Below are positions 1-7,459 of a stretch of DNA of 15,436 nt, one piece after another; the stretch's first letter is position 1, and each line of letters begins with the position of its first letter. The position numbers and the translations under genes are program-made. This DNA comes from Anaerolinea sp. (GTDB taxonomy: Bacteria; Chloroflexota; Anaerolineae; Anaerolineales; Anaerolineaceae), in assembly GCA_029975965.1 (NCBI GenBank), contig JARKOV010000112.1, forward strand, positions 1 through 15,436, given 5' to 3'. Below the pieces are notes generated by a model. That model did not search any database. It was not told where the DNA came from and was given only the letters and a program-made list of their open reading frames with translations.

Positions 1-137
1 GCAATCAGCATTCAGCATTCAGCATTCAGCACTCAGCACTCAGCACTCAGCACTCAGCACTCAGCACTCAGCAATAAGGAATCAGCACTCAGCAATCAGC
101 ACTCAGCACTCATCACTCAGCACTAAGCACTCAGAGT
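1..137. repeat. Heptanucleotide tandem array, unit GCAYTCA
   Basis: Nearly uninterrupted 7-bp units: four GCAATCA/GCATTCA-type units, then six GCACTCA units in a row. After a short interruption near 74-84 about seven more follow, with single-base variants (GCAATCA, TCACTCA, GCACTAA). The array begins at or before the window edge. It has no reading frame of interest and no coding role is apparent. It resembles in style the short tandemly repeated heptamers known from cyanobacterial genomes, but that is an analogy only. Confidence 0.93.
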
Positions 138-148
138 GGCATTTCTAC

Positions 149-190
149 CAATCTTCAATCTTCAATCTTCAATCTTCAATCTTCAATCCC
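149..190. repeat. Heptanucleotide tandem array, unit CAATCTT
   Basis: Five perfect CAATCTT units in phase (149-183) and a degenerate sixth, CAATCCC (184-190). It lies 12 bp after the GCACTCA array but has a different unit. The two adjacent arrays therefore share the 7-bp period but not the sequence. Confidence 0.92.
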
Positions 191-250
191 CTCCCTCATT
201 CTACCACAATTCCTGTCAATAGATGTCAGGATTTCTCGGGTAAGATCGTA

Positions 251-272
251 CTGGATCGATCCGTGTATCCAG
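251..272. promoter_or_regulatory. Possible operator: interrupted palindrome upstream of the GyrI-like gene
   Basis: CTGGAT (251-256) and ATCCAG (267-272) are perfect inverted arms. A second perfect palindrome, GGATCGATCC (253-262), overlaps the left arm. The site lies 22 bp upstream of the start codon, where a promoter should be. No convincing -35/-10 pair is visible. A regulatory role is inferred from position and symmetry only. Confidence 0.3.
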
Positions 273-294
273 AATAATTTTTCAGGAGCGTAAA

Positions 295-783
295 ATGTCT
301 GAGGAAAACTTGCAGGTCAAGATCGTCAAGCTGGAGCCCATCCGCGTGGCGTGCGTCAACGGCTACGGGAAAGAGCCGGAAAACCTGGCCTTTAGCAAAA
401 TGAAAGCCTATGTGAAGGCGAAGGGCTTCGACCGCGACGGGCAGGAGCACCGCTACTTCGGCTACAACAACCCGAACCCCAGCGCCGGCAGCCCGAATTA
501 CGGCTACGATGTCTGGGTGACGGTCGATGAGACCATCCAGAGCGAAGGCACCGGCGAGGACCAGGTCAGGGTTTTCGAGTTCCCGGGCGGTCTGTACGCG
601 GTGATGCGCATTCACCCAAAGGACGGGGACGATATTTTCCAGAACTGGCAGAAGCTGGTCGCCTGGCGCGAGCGCAGCCGGTATCGCGCCGCGCACCACC
701 AATGGCTCGAAGAGCACATCGGCGACCTCGATCTGGATTTCCCCGACCTGGTGATGGATCTGTTCATGCCGGTGGCGGAGTAG
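295..783 (+). CDS. GyrI-like / effector-binding domain protein
   Basis: A 162-residue single-domain protein of the GyrI-like small-molecule-binding (SHS2) fold. This fold is known from the effector domains of MerR/AraC activators, from SbmC/GyrI, and from stand-alone multidrug-binding or hydrolase proteins. Supporting features are the early strand with RVACVNGYG (17-25), the YGYDVWVTVDE block (69-79), FPGGLYAVMRIH (96-107), the NWQKLVAW helix (117-124), the LEEH segment (138-141) and the terminal strand DLFMPV (155-160). There is no DNA-binding helix-turn-helix and no signal peptide, so it is probably a cytoplasmic ligand-binding protein. The start is fixed by AGGAG at 284-288, 6 bp before the ATG. 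It is convergent with the minus-strand gene ending at 925. Its ligand cannot be told from the sequence. Confidence 0.85.
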   Translation: MSEENLQVKIVKLEPIRVACVNGYGKEPENLAFSKMKAYVKAKGFDRDGQEHRYFGYNNPNPSAGSPNYGYDVWVTVDETIQSEGTGEDQVRVFEFPGGLYAVMRIHPKDGDDIFQNWQKLVAWRERSRYRAAHHQWLEEHIGDLDLDFPDLVMDLFMPVAE

Positions 784-804
784 GAAGAAAGCGACGAGCG
801 TGAA

Positions 805-917
805 AGTCAATGGGAGATAAGTAACTGAGATATGAGTTATCTGTTATGGGTCACCGGTGAATACCATCCCCATAACAGGTAACTCATCACCTCAAACCAC
901 TCCCTCACTCATTGACT
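805..917. repeat. Foldback heptamer-derived element between convergent genes
   Basis: Two nested inverted repeats share one centre. The inner arms are 832-850 and 869-887 (ATGAGTTATCTGTTATGGG against its complement, one mismatch). The outer arms are AGTCAATG (805-812) and CATTGACT (910-917). The right half carries heptamer-like ACTCATCACCTC and CCCTCACTCATTGACTTC text. It could act as a bidirectional terminator for the convergent genes ending at 783 and 925, although no clear U-tract follows the inner stem. Confidence 0.75.
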
Positions 918-924
918 TCATCTC

Positions 925-3258
925 TCATGGGCTATCCGCTTCCAAGTACGCCACCGCCTGGCTCTTTTCGTCGCTCATCACGATGCGCAGGTGGGCGTTG
1001 GGGCGGAAATCGTGGATGTGCAGCACGCGCAGCGCCGGCTTGATGCGCTCGTCGATCTCGATGAAATCCTCCACGCGGTTCGGCGCGCCGTCAAAAAAGG
1101 CGCGGTTAAAGATGGAGGCCGGGTCGTCGAGGTAGATCGCCAGCGGGTAGATTTGCGACTCGAGCAAATCCTGGAAGAAATGCGTGCCCAACGATGGCTC
1201 GGGAACCGCGCCGACCCCCTGCCCGGCCAGCTCGACCAGCGCGCGGGTGTTGTAGATGTCGCCGTAATTGACCGGTACGCCCAGGTCGGAGTTGGCGCTC
1301 CCCCACCGACCAGGACCCACGCAAATGAACTGCACCCCTTTCATCGCCGCGTTCAGGCGGGCGATGGCGCGCACCAACAAAGAGCGCAGGTCCATCGAGG
1401 CGAGCGAGAAATACGCCTGCGGGGGGATGTAAACGACCGTATCGATCTTTGACACCACACCTTCGGGCACCACAAAGCGGGTCGAAAAAATGATGTCCTC
1501 GTGGACCAGGTTCACCGGCAGGCTGACCGCTTCGGTGGGCAGCAGGCTGCTCTGCGGGCGGCATTGCAGCAGCGTGATGCAGATCTTCGGCCGGCTCTGC
1601 TCGGGGTTGATCAGGCCGAGGGTAAATTCCAGGTCGACTGGGGTGTGGTAGTTCTCCTCCAGCACGCGCATGATGTGGCGCATTTTCTCGGCAAACGAGG
1701 TGCGCTGGAGCAAATCTTCGAAGGTCAGCACCAGCTCCTTGGGGCTACCGTCCAGCAGGGAAGAGCGCAGCGACTCGAAATAGCCGTCGCGGTCGAGCTG
1801 CGCCAGGAAGCGCAGCGGGGGGTATTGCGGGTCGAGCACCTCGTGAACCGGCAGCGTCTTGAACTGGTTGTCTTCCAGGTCGATCACGTCCACGTACTGC
1901 TGCGAGTAACGCCGCATCAGCTTGGGGTCGGTGGACGGGCGCAGCATGGGGTGGCTGAGCGCGATCAGGCGCGGAAAGTCGTTGCCCACCCGGTCCACGG
2001 CGCGCGTGCCCAGGCCCCACACCAGGCGCACGAAACCGTCTTCGCGGCGAATCTGCGGCGCCCAGCGGTACAGGTTGCGGCTGAAGGCCACCCCGGCGCC
2101 GTGCGGCATAAAGTAGCGCCCATACTGTTCGCCTTCGACCACCTGGATGAGGATCGCCATGCGCTCGTCGTAATCTTGCAGGCGCTTGCTGCGCCGGTAG
2201 AGCAGCGCGCTGGGGTTGACCGTGGAGCCGTAGACGTGGGCGATGGCGCGGGTGAGGGCGCGCAGGTTCTGGGTGCGGTTGCCCTGGTTGGGGCAAAAGA
2301 CGCTCTCGTATTTGCCAGCGAAGGATGTGCCAAAGTTATCTTCCAGCAGGCTCGAGGAGCGCACGATGAGCGCTTTCTTGCCGACGTTCTCCAACAGGCC
2401 GCGCAATTGGTCGAGAATATCCGGCGGGAACTGACCGGCCTCGAATTCCCGCTGCACAGCGGGATATTCGGTGCGCATCTGGTCTTCGGTCTTGTACTTC
2501 TGGTCGTTCCAGTGCACCAGGTTGTTGATCGTCATGAAGGTGTAGAAGACGTCCGAGCCGATGAAGTAGGAGTCGGGCGTCTTTAAGCAGTCGAGCACCT
2601 CTGGGTCGCCGGCGTTTTCCAGGATGCGCAGGGCCAGCAACATGCCCGCGGATTTGCCGCCGATGCGCCCCGTGCCGATCTTGCGCCGCCGGATCTCCGC
2701 CAGGTCGCTGATGGTAAACCACTCCTTGGCCACGTCCAGGTAGCCGAGCTGGTCGCTGATCATCGTGCGGATGATCACGACCTTGGACTCTTTCAGGCGC
2801 GCTTCCCATTGGGCGCGCTCGGCGGCGGGCAGGCGCTCGATGCTGATGGCCTGCTCGAAGACCACCTCCAGCGGGGCCACCTCCAGGTTGACGCCCAGTG
2901 CCAGCTCAGAGGTCTTCACCCCGCGCTCGCGCAGCACCTCCCAGACGAGCTGCTCGAACAGCTCGTAGCTGAGGAACTGGCTGAAAAGGAAATCGGTGTG
3001 CTGGTCGCGCACGCGGGTCAGGCGCACCTCCCAGGTGTCGGAGGGTTCCTCGCCGTAGGGGTTGCGCAGGCCCTCCCACTCCTGGGTCTGGATGGCCAGT
3101 TGGCGCGCCTGGGCCTCGAACTCGGCCTGGGTGATCACCCCGCGGTCGAAAAGTTCGCGCCGCATCCGGGCGCGGATGCGGCTGCTCAAGATTGGATACT
3201 GGCTCAAGGCCAGGTAGATGCGGAACTGGCGTCCGGGGTGAGCGCCTGCCTGAGCCAT
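925..3258 (-). CDS. PEP/pyruvate-binding domain protein (PPDK_N-like, lacks the phosphohistidine domain)
   Basis: A 777-residue protein related to the ATP-grasp nucleotide-binding half of PEP synthase and pyruvate phosphate dikinase. Residues 1-190 are a helical region of unknown role. GRIGGKSAGM (197-206) opens the PPDK_N-like domain. VRSSSLLEDNFGTSFAGKYES (299-319) and VDLEF...QCRPQ (541-569) are its core. Residues about 590-777 form an extra C-terminal domain with GPGRWGS (648-654) and GTHFFQDL (691-698), as in PEP-synthase-like proteins of Bacteroidota and Chloroflexota. The TxGGxTxHAA phosphohistidine domain and the PEP-binding barrel are absent, so it cannot catalyse the full dikinase reaction. 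Its substrate is unknown. The start is the first Met, one base after the dnaN stop, implying translational coupling. Confidence 0.85.
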   Translation of the reverse strand: MAQAGAHPGRQFRIYLALSQYPILSSRIRARMRRELFDRGVITQAEFEAQARQLAIQTQEWEGLRNPYGEEPSDTWEVRLTRVRDQHTDFLFSQFLSYELFEQLVWEVLRERGVKTSELALGVNLEVAPLEVVFEQAISIERLPAAERAQWEARLKESKVVIIRTMISDQLGYLDVAKEWFTISDLAEIRRRKIGTGRIGGKSAGMLLALRILENAGDPEVLDCLKTPDSYFIGSDVFYTFMTINNLVHWNDQKYKTEDQMRTEYPAVQREFEAGQFPPDILDQLRGLLENVGKKALIVRSSSLLEDNFGTSFAGKYESVFCPNQGNRTQNLRALTRAIAHVYGSTVNPSALLYRRSKRLQDYDERMAILIQVVEGEQYGRYFMPHGAGVAFSRNLYRWAPQIRREDGFVRLVWGLGTRAVDRVGNDFPRLIALSHPMLRPSTDPKLMRRYSQQYVDVIDLEDNQFKTLPVHEVLDPQYPPLRFLAQLDRDGYFESLRSSLLDGSPKELVLTFEDLLQRTSFAEKMRHIMRVLEENYHTPVDLEFTLGLINPEQSRPKICITLLQCRPQSSLLPTEAVSLPVNLVHEDIIFSTRFVVPEGVVSKIDTVVYIPPQAYFSLASMDLRSLLVRAIARLNAAMKGVQFICVGPGRWGSANSDLGVPVNYGDIYNTRALVELAGQGVGAVPEPSLGTHFFQDLLESQIYPLAIYLDDPASIFNRAFFDGAPNRVEDFIEIDERIKPALRVLHIHDFRPNAHLRIVMSDEKSQAVAYLEADSP

Positions 3259-3259
3259 C

Positions 3260-4387
3260 CTAGCCTAAATGCATGGGCATGATGATGTGCTGGAAAGTCT
3301 CATCGCCCACCGGTTGGACGCGGGCGGGCGACTTTTGGTCGTTGGTCTCGAGCACCAGGTTCGGCGTCCGGATCACTTCCAGCACTTCGCGAAGGAAGCG
3401 CACGTTAAAGGCGATGGCCAGCACCGGCCCCTCGATGTTGGCGTCAATCTTCGATTCGTTCAGGCCGGTTTCTTCTGTCTGGGCAGACACTTCGATCTCG
3501 CCGGGGCGATCCTCGAACTTCTGCAAGGTCAACCGCACCACGTTGTTGCCGTTGCGCGCGATGATCTCGGCCTGCTTGCAAGCTTTGAGCAGGGCGCTGG
3601 TGGAAACGATGGTGTGCGTCTTGTAATTGCGCGGGAAGATCACCTTGTCATCGGGGAAGTTGCCGTCGATCAGTTGCGAGACCAGTTCGGCCGACTCGAG
3701 GTGGAAGATGATCTGCCCGCGGCCGGGCGGGGCGATGAGGGTGACGCTGGTGTCGCCGTCGGAGGCGATGCGCGCCAGCTCGTTGAGCGCGCGTGCCGGG
3801 ATGATCATGGTCATCGGGCGGGCGACCGCCTCGGGCAGCTCGGCCCGGCGCACCGAGATGCGGAAGCCGTCGGTGGCGGCGAGAGAAATCTCCGCGCCGG
3901 AAATGGCGGTCTGCACACCTTGCAGCACGGGACGCGCCTCGTCGCTCGAAGCGGCGAAAGCCACCTGCTGGATCATCTCCTTGAAATCGGCCATTTTCAA
4001 CGATACCCCCTGGCTGGGGTCGGCGGCCGGCATGGGCGGGAATTCCTGGGCGTCGATGCCTTTGATCTCGGTCGAAGATGCGCCGCACTTGACCGTCAGG
4101 GTGAAGGTGTTGGTGTTGACCGAGAGCATCACCGTATCGTTGGGCAAGGTGTTCACCAGGTCAGAAATCAACCGCGCCGGGACGGTGATGGAGCCTTCTT
4201 CATGAATTTGCGCACCGACCCAGCATGAAATGCCCAGTTCCAGGTTGGTCGCTGCCAGGCGCAGGCGGCCTTCATCAGAAGCAAGGAGAACGTTTCCGAG
4301 CACCGGCAGGGTGCTGCGCGGCGATACGGCCCGCGATACCATCCCCAAACCATGCGCCAGCTGCTGCTGTGAGACCGATACCTTCAT
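3260..4387 (-). CDS. dnaN: DNA polymerase III subunit beta (sliding clamp)
   Basis: A full-length 375-residue beta clamp, the ring that tethers the replicative polymerase to DNA. The N-terminal MKVSVSQQQLAHGLGMVSRAV and the TLPVLGNVLL block (26-35) open the first of three clamp subdomains. The DAQEFPPMP segment (about 111-119) closes it, and the protein ends in the typical HIIMPMHLG tail that supplies part of the partner-peptide pocket. GAGGG lies about 5-9 bp before the ATG. It is the first gene of a tight pair with the PEP/pyruvate-binding protein. No dnaA, recF or gyrB is visible next to it, so the classical dnaA-dnaN-recF cluster is not kept here. It lies about 8 kb from the candidate origin. 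Confidence 0.97.
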   Translation of the reverse strand: MKVSVSQQQLAHGLGMVSRAVSPRSTLPVLGNVLLASDEGRLRLAATNLELGISCWVGAQIHEEGSITVPARLISDLVNTLPNDTVMLSVNTNTFTLTVKCGASSTEIKGIDAQEFPPMPAADPSQGVSLKMADFKEMIQQVAFAASSDEARPVLQGVQTAISGAEISLAATDGFRISVRRAELPEAVARPMTMIIPARALNELARIASDGDTSVTLIAPPGRGQIIFHLESAELVSQLIDGNFPDDKVIFPRNYKTHTIVSTSALLKACKQAEIIARNGNNVVRLTLQKFEDRPGEIEVSAQTEETGLNESKIDANIEGPVLAIAFNVRFLREVLEVIRTPNLVLETNDQKSPARVQPVGDETFQHIIMPMHLG

Positions 4388-4419
4388 TGCGCCCTCGTTT
4401 ATTGGTGGAATTTGTTAAA

Positions 4420-4425
4420 AGTATA
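4420..4425 (-). promoter_or_regulatory. Possible -10 element of dnaN
   Basis: On the minus strand TATACT (five of six consensus bases) lies about 32 bp upstream of the dnaN ATG. No good -35 lies at 16-18 bp. TCGACT, 15 bp further upstream, is the best match. Confidence 0.35.
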
Positions 4426-4438
4426 ACATAGGAGGGAA

Positions 4439-4466
4439 GAAGTCGATGAGGGGAGAAGCCAATGAC
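4439..4466. repeat. Remnant of the dispersed GAAGTCAATGAG repeat
   Basis: GAAGTCGATGAG (4439-4450) and CCAATGAC (4459-4466) resemble, in inverted orientation, the CTCATTGACTTC and CCATTGACC text at 8649-8672, and the CTCATTGACTTC at 908-919. It lies in the gap between the lipoprotein gene and dnaN. Confidence 0.5.
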
Positions 4467-4506
4467 GTCACATGGGCGGGGCGGTGTCTACCTACACCCT
4501 CACCTT

Positions 4507-5529
4507 CTAGGCGTCGCGGACGTACCGGGCGAACCAGTCGAGGGTGCGCTGCCAGGCGTCTTGCGCCGCCTCAGGCGCGTAGCGCGAGCCGGTGTCGTTG
4601 TGGAAGGCGTGGTCCACGTCGGGGTAGATGACCTTTTCGAAGATCTTGCCGTTGGCCTGCATGGCTTCCTCGATCGCGGGGATGCCGCCGTTGATGCGCG
4701 AGTCGCGACCGGCATAAATGCCCAGCACCGCGGCTTGAATCTTGGGCACATCGGCCACCGGCGGGTGAGGGCCGTAAAACGGCACCGCGGCCAGCAGCTC
4801 TGGCATGCGCGTGGCCATCAGCCAGGTCACGCCACCGCCAAAGCAGAAGCCGGTCATGCCCACCCGCTCGGTCTGCGCGTAAGACTGCCCCTTGAGGTAT
4901 TCCCAACCGCTGAGGAAATCCTGGGTGAACTGGTCGGGCGAGCTGTTGCCCAACGCACCGGGCACCTGGTCCGGGCTTAATGAGGGGGTGCCCCCCTGGC
5001 GGGTGAGCAGGTCCATTGCCAGCGCCACGTAACCGGCTTTGGCCAGGCGGCGGGTGACGTCTTGGATATGCTCGGTCAGGCCGCGGTTCTCGTGGCAGAC
5101 CAGGATCACCGGGGCGGGGGTACCCTGGCTGGGTCGGGCCAGGTACGCCATCAATTCGACGTCCTGCCCGGGCAGGGTCAGGTTGCCCGCCACCACGGCG
5201 GGGTCGTCCGGGCCGACCGTGCCGGAAGGGGGCGCGGTGTCCGCCTGGGCTGAGAGCGTGGCGGTGGGGGAAGGCGGCTCGACGGTTGCGCTGGGGGCCG
5301 GGGTTTCGGTCGCCGTGGGCATCGCCGGGGTGTCGCCTGGCGCTGCGGCGGGCGGGGTTTGGGTGGGCTGGGCTTCGGTCACGGGGGCGCAGGCGGCCAG
5401 CACGCTGTTGGCCAGCACCAGGCTGCCAGTGATCGATGCGATCAGCTTGAGCGCCTGCCGGCGTGAGATGCGCCCTTCCTGGTAGTCCTCTGCGAATTCG
5501 GTGACCAGGTAATTTTGGAAGTGGTTCAT
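4507..5529 (-). CDS. Dienelactone hydrolase family Tat-type lipoprotein
   Basis: A 340-residue alpha/beta hydrolase exported to the cell surface. The twin-arginine motif SRRQALK (22-28) is followed by a hydrophobic stretch and the lipobox LAAC with Cys47. Residues about 48-110 are a Pro/Thr/Ala-rich linker. The dienelactone-hydrolase domain covers about 115-340. It has CHENRG (145-150, with the family Glu147), GFCFGGG (227-233, nucleophile Cys229), AGRDSRI (273-279, Asp276) and DVDHAFH (304-310, His307), giving the Cys-Asp-His triad of this family. Family members cleave enol-lactones or related esters; the substrate here is unknown. AGGAGA precedes the ATG at normal spacing. It is probably monocistronic, as 93 bp separate it from the methyltransferase upstream. 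Confidence 0.92.
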   Translation of the reverse strand: MNHFQNYLVTEFAEDYQEGRISRRQALKLIASITGSLVLANSVLAACAPVTEAQPTQTPPAAAPGDTPAMPTATETPAPSATVEPPSPTATLSAQADTAPPSGTVGPDDPAVVAGNLTLPGQDVELMAYLARPSQGTPAPVILVCHENRGLTEHIQDVTRRLAKAGYVALAMDLLTRQGGTPSLSPDQVPGALGNSSPDQFTQDFLSGWEYLKGQSYAQTERVGMTGFCFGGGVTWLMATRMPELLAAVPFYGPHPPVADVPKIQAAVLGIYAGRDSRINGGIPAIEEAMQANGKIFEKVIYPDVDHAFHNDTGSRYAPEAAQDAWQRTLDWFARYVRDA

Positions 5530-5578
5530 TGAAGTCTCCTTTCGTGGGTAGGGGTGTCCCCATCAACAATAGAGACTT

Positions 5579-5584
5579 ATTGTA
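5579..5584 (-). promoter_or_regulatory. Possible -10 element of the lipoprotein gene
   Basis: TACAAT on the minus strand, five of six consensus bases, lies about 50 bp upstream of the ATG in a locally A/T-rich gap. No convincing -35 is visible. Confidence 0.3.
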
Positions 5585-5622
5585 TCTTTTTAGTATTAAT
5601 AGTATCTGAAGAATAACGTCCG

Positions 5623-6516
5623 TCAGTGGATGCGGAAATCGTAGATGCCGCCTTCCGCCGTGTACTCGCGCGCGCAGGCCGGGCAGGTGAGCAGCGGCGG
5701 GGTGTCGGGCAGTGGGGCATGACCGCAGGCGGGACAGCGGAAGACAAAGCCGCCGCCAGGTTGGGCAACCGATCCTCCGACCGCGCGGCAACGGGCGAAA
5801 ACGCTCGGGCTGAGCTGCCAGGCGTCGCCAGTCAGTTGGGCGAGCGAGTCGAGGCTGACCAGCAGGCTTTCGGGCAGCAGGCGCTTGAGCAAGCCGATGC
5901 GGAAGTGCGAGACGGTTAACTGGCGCTCGACGGTGAAGTTGTTGCCCTTGAGCCAGGCGCGCACGGTGGCGGGATGGAAATCGAAATTGAGCGGGGCAAA
6001 CTCCACCGGCTCGGGGGAAAAGGGGCTCCAGCTCTGGCGGCGCAAGAAGTAGCGCAAGATCGCCTTGAGGTTCTGCTTGTTGGCAAATTCGAGGATGAAC
6101 ACCGCGCCGTCTTTGAGGCATTGGCGTACCTGGGCCAGCGCAAGGCGTGGGTCGACCATGTGGTGCAGGGTGCGGATCATCGTCGCCGCGTCGAATTGCG
6201 CGGCCGTGAAGGGCAGGTAATAGATGTCGGCGGCCACAAAGCGGTATTTCTCCTGGGCGCCGAGGCGCTCGCGGGCTTGCTCGAGCTGGGAGCGCGAGTA
6301 ATCCACCAGGGTAATCTCGCCGTAACCCTGGTAGCGCGGCGTGTTGCGCCCCGCGCCCGCGCCAAGCTCCAGCAGGCGCTGGTCGGGCGTTCCCGTGGGC
6401 AGCAGGCGGCGCAGCGCGACCGCCTCGCAGGCGTCTTCGTAGCCGCGACCGCCGCGCTCCCAGAAGGAAGCCTGGTAATCAGAGCCTTCGTAGTTACAAA
6501 CCGGTGGTGAGTCCAT
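5623..6516 (-). CDS. Class I SAM-dependent methyltransferase with C-terminal zinc ribbon
   Basis: A 297-residue Rossmann-fold methyltransferase. LLELGAGAGRN (48-58) is the SAM-binding motif I. VDYS (71-74) carries the ribose-binding acid, AADIYYLPF (95-103) is motif III and LHHM (117-120) follows. The C-terminal part, about 255-297, has two CPAC knuckles (Cys261/264 and Cys278/281) and ends EGGIYDFRIH, like Trm112-type zinc-binding tails. The substrate is not evident. The open frame continues upstream to 6834, but that part runs through the SRP RNA. MDSPPVCNYEGSDY, with its conserved-looking NYEGSDY, is therefore taken as the start. No Shine-Dalgarno site is seen. It may be read through from the SRP RNA promoter, 48 bp after the RNA's 3' end. 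Confidence 0.85.
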   Translation of the reverse strand: MDSPPVCNYEGSDYQASFWERGGRGYEDACEAVALRRLLPTGTPDQRLLELGAGAGRNTPRYQGYGEITLVDYSRSQLEQARERLGAQEKYRFVAADIYYLPFTAAQFDAATMIRTLHHMVDPRLALAQVRQCLKDGAVFILEFANKQNLKAILRYFLRRQSWSPFSPEPVEFAPLNFDFHPATVRAWLKGNNFTVERQLTVSHFRIGLLKRLLPESLLVSLDSLAQLTGDAWQLSPSVFARCRAVGGSVAQPGGGFVFRCPACGHAPLPDTPPLLTCPACAREYTAEGGIYDFRIH

Positions 6517-6564
6517 ACGCTCGCTGCAGGGAAGTTGCCGTGTGCCTCCCCCGCCGTCTTTAAA

Positions 6565-6678
6565 GGAGGCGCCGGGCAGGTTTCCCGGCGGCGCCCAGAA
6601 TGGCCTCCTTACCGCTGCTTCCTCTCGGACCTGACGGGGTTCGGTGGGTTCTGCCGCGCCGGTCCCACCCGGACGCCC
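6565..6678 (-). ncRNA. ffs: Signal recognition particle RNA, small bacterial (4.5S-like) type
   Basis: The Ffh-binding helix is recognisable on the minus strand at 6635-6614: GTCAGGTCC, a GAGA tetraloop, then GGAAGCAGC. The flanks pair as expected: CCGAACCCC faces CGGTAAGG, CAGAA (about 6648-6652) faces TTCTG, GGCGC faces GCGCC, and the outer stem GGCG-t-CCGGG (6677-6668) faces CCCGG-CGCC (6576-6568). About 114 nt is typical of the single-hairpin bacterial form without an Alu domain. It guides ribosomes making membrane or exported proteins to FtsY with Ffh. Its 5' end matches the start expected from the promoter at 6683-6711. The exact 3' end is uncertain, and the run UCCUUU after the stem is a weak U-tract. 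Confidence 0.92.
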
Positions 6679-6682
6679 ATCA

Positions 6683-6711
6683 AGGATACCGCAGGAGCGG
6701 GGGGCTGTCAA
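6683..6711 (-). promoter_or_regulatory. Promoter of the SRP RNA
   Basis: On the minus strand TTGACA (6711-6706) is a perfect -35 box. It is followed by 17 bp and TATCCT (6688-6683), four of six -10 bases. Initiation 5-7 bp later falls on GGGCG, the predicted 5' end of the RNA. Confidence 0.75.
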
Positions 6712-6751
6712 TGGAGACCCGCGCCTTTCAATTTTGTAGAGACGGCAGGCC

Positions 6752-6780
6752 TTGAATCCACCTCCCGCCTGGAATAGAAT
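6752..6780 (+). promoter_or_regulatory. Promoter of the response regulator, implying a leaderless mRNA
   Basis: TTGAAT (6752-6757), 17 bp, TAGAAT (6775-6780). Only 6 bp separate the -10 box from the ATG at 6787, and no Shine-Dalgarno site fits. Transcription should start at or next to the start codon. Confidence 0.7.
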
Positions 6781-6786
6781 CACCCT

Positions 6787-7425
6787 ATGAGCATTCCTTA
6801 CGGCCCGATTCTGATCGTGGAAGACATCCCGCACGTGTTAGAGCTGCTGGAGGTCACCCTGCGCTTCAAGGGATACCCGGTGGTGACCGCTCGCGACGGC
6901 GAGGAAGCGCTGCAAGAGGTCGCGCGCCAGAAGCCGGCGCTGATCGTGGCGGACATTCTGATGCCCAAGATGGACGGTTTCTCGCTGGCGCACGAGCTGC
7001 GCAAAGACCCGCGTTACCGGCACATCCCCATCATCTTCCTCTCAGCCACCTTCGTCACCCCGGAAGATAAGCGTTTCGCGCTCAGCCTGGGCGCGGTGCG
7101 CTTCATGGAAAAACCGATCGACACCGAAGAATTTCTCTTGACCATCGCGGAGATCCTCACCTCCGATGCCCCCAACCTGCCGCCGCCGATGAACGAGCGC
7201 GATTTTTACCAGGGCTACCGCGAGCGCCTGGAGCACAAGCTGCGGCACAAGAACACGCAAATCGCCCGCACCGAGCGCCTGCTGGCGACGCTGCCCGAAG
7301 AGCAAAAACCGGCCTTCACCTCGTTGCTGAAAAGCGCCACCGCCGATCGCGACGCCATTCAGGCCGAGCTCGACCAGTTGTATAAAATTCTCGAAGAGCT
7401 GAAGCCCATCCCCCCGGCCGGGTAG
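6787..7425 (+). CDS. Response regulator with receiver domain and C-terminal coiled coil
   Basis: A 212-residue protein. Residues 6-125 are a CheY-like receiver domain: acidic pair Glu12/Asp13, phospho-acceptor Asp56 in ADILMPKMDG, switch Ser86 (FLSAT) and Lys109 (MEKP). Phosphate from a partner histidine kinase would move to Asp56. After a Pro-rich hinge (127-135), residues about 137-206 are charged and helical (YRERLEHKLRHKNTQIARTERLL...). This is consistent with a coiled coil for dimerisation or partner binding rather than DNA binding. There is no winged helix, HTH or GGDEF output domain and no kinase gene nearby, so it is an orphan regulator with an unknown target. It is divergent from the SRP RNA and probably translated from a leaderless message. 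Confidence 0.92.
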   Translation: MSIPYGPILIVEDIPHVLELLEVTLRFKGYPVVTARDGEEALQEVARQKPALIVADILMPKMDGFSLAHELRKDPRYRHIPIIFLSATFVTPEDKRFALSLGAVRFMEKPIDTEEFLLTIAEILTSDAPNLPPPMNERDFYQGYRERLEHKLRHKNTQIARTERLLATLPEEQKPAFTSLLKSATADRDAIQAELDQLYKILEELKPIPPAG

Positions 7426-7459
7426 CGGCGTAATCACGCAGCGTCATTTTCGCATGGTC

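Noticed and set aside
1..190. CRISPR-like repeated sequence
   Set aside because: The units are 7 bp, directly adjacent and without unique spacers. No cas gene is present.
6517..6834. N-terminal extension of the methyltransferase by 106 codons
   Set aside because: It runs through the SRP RNA and its promoter and has no domain-like content. MDSPPVCNYEGSDY is the natural start.
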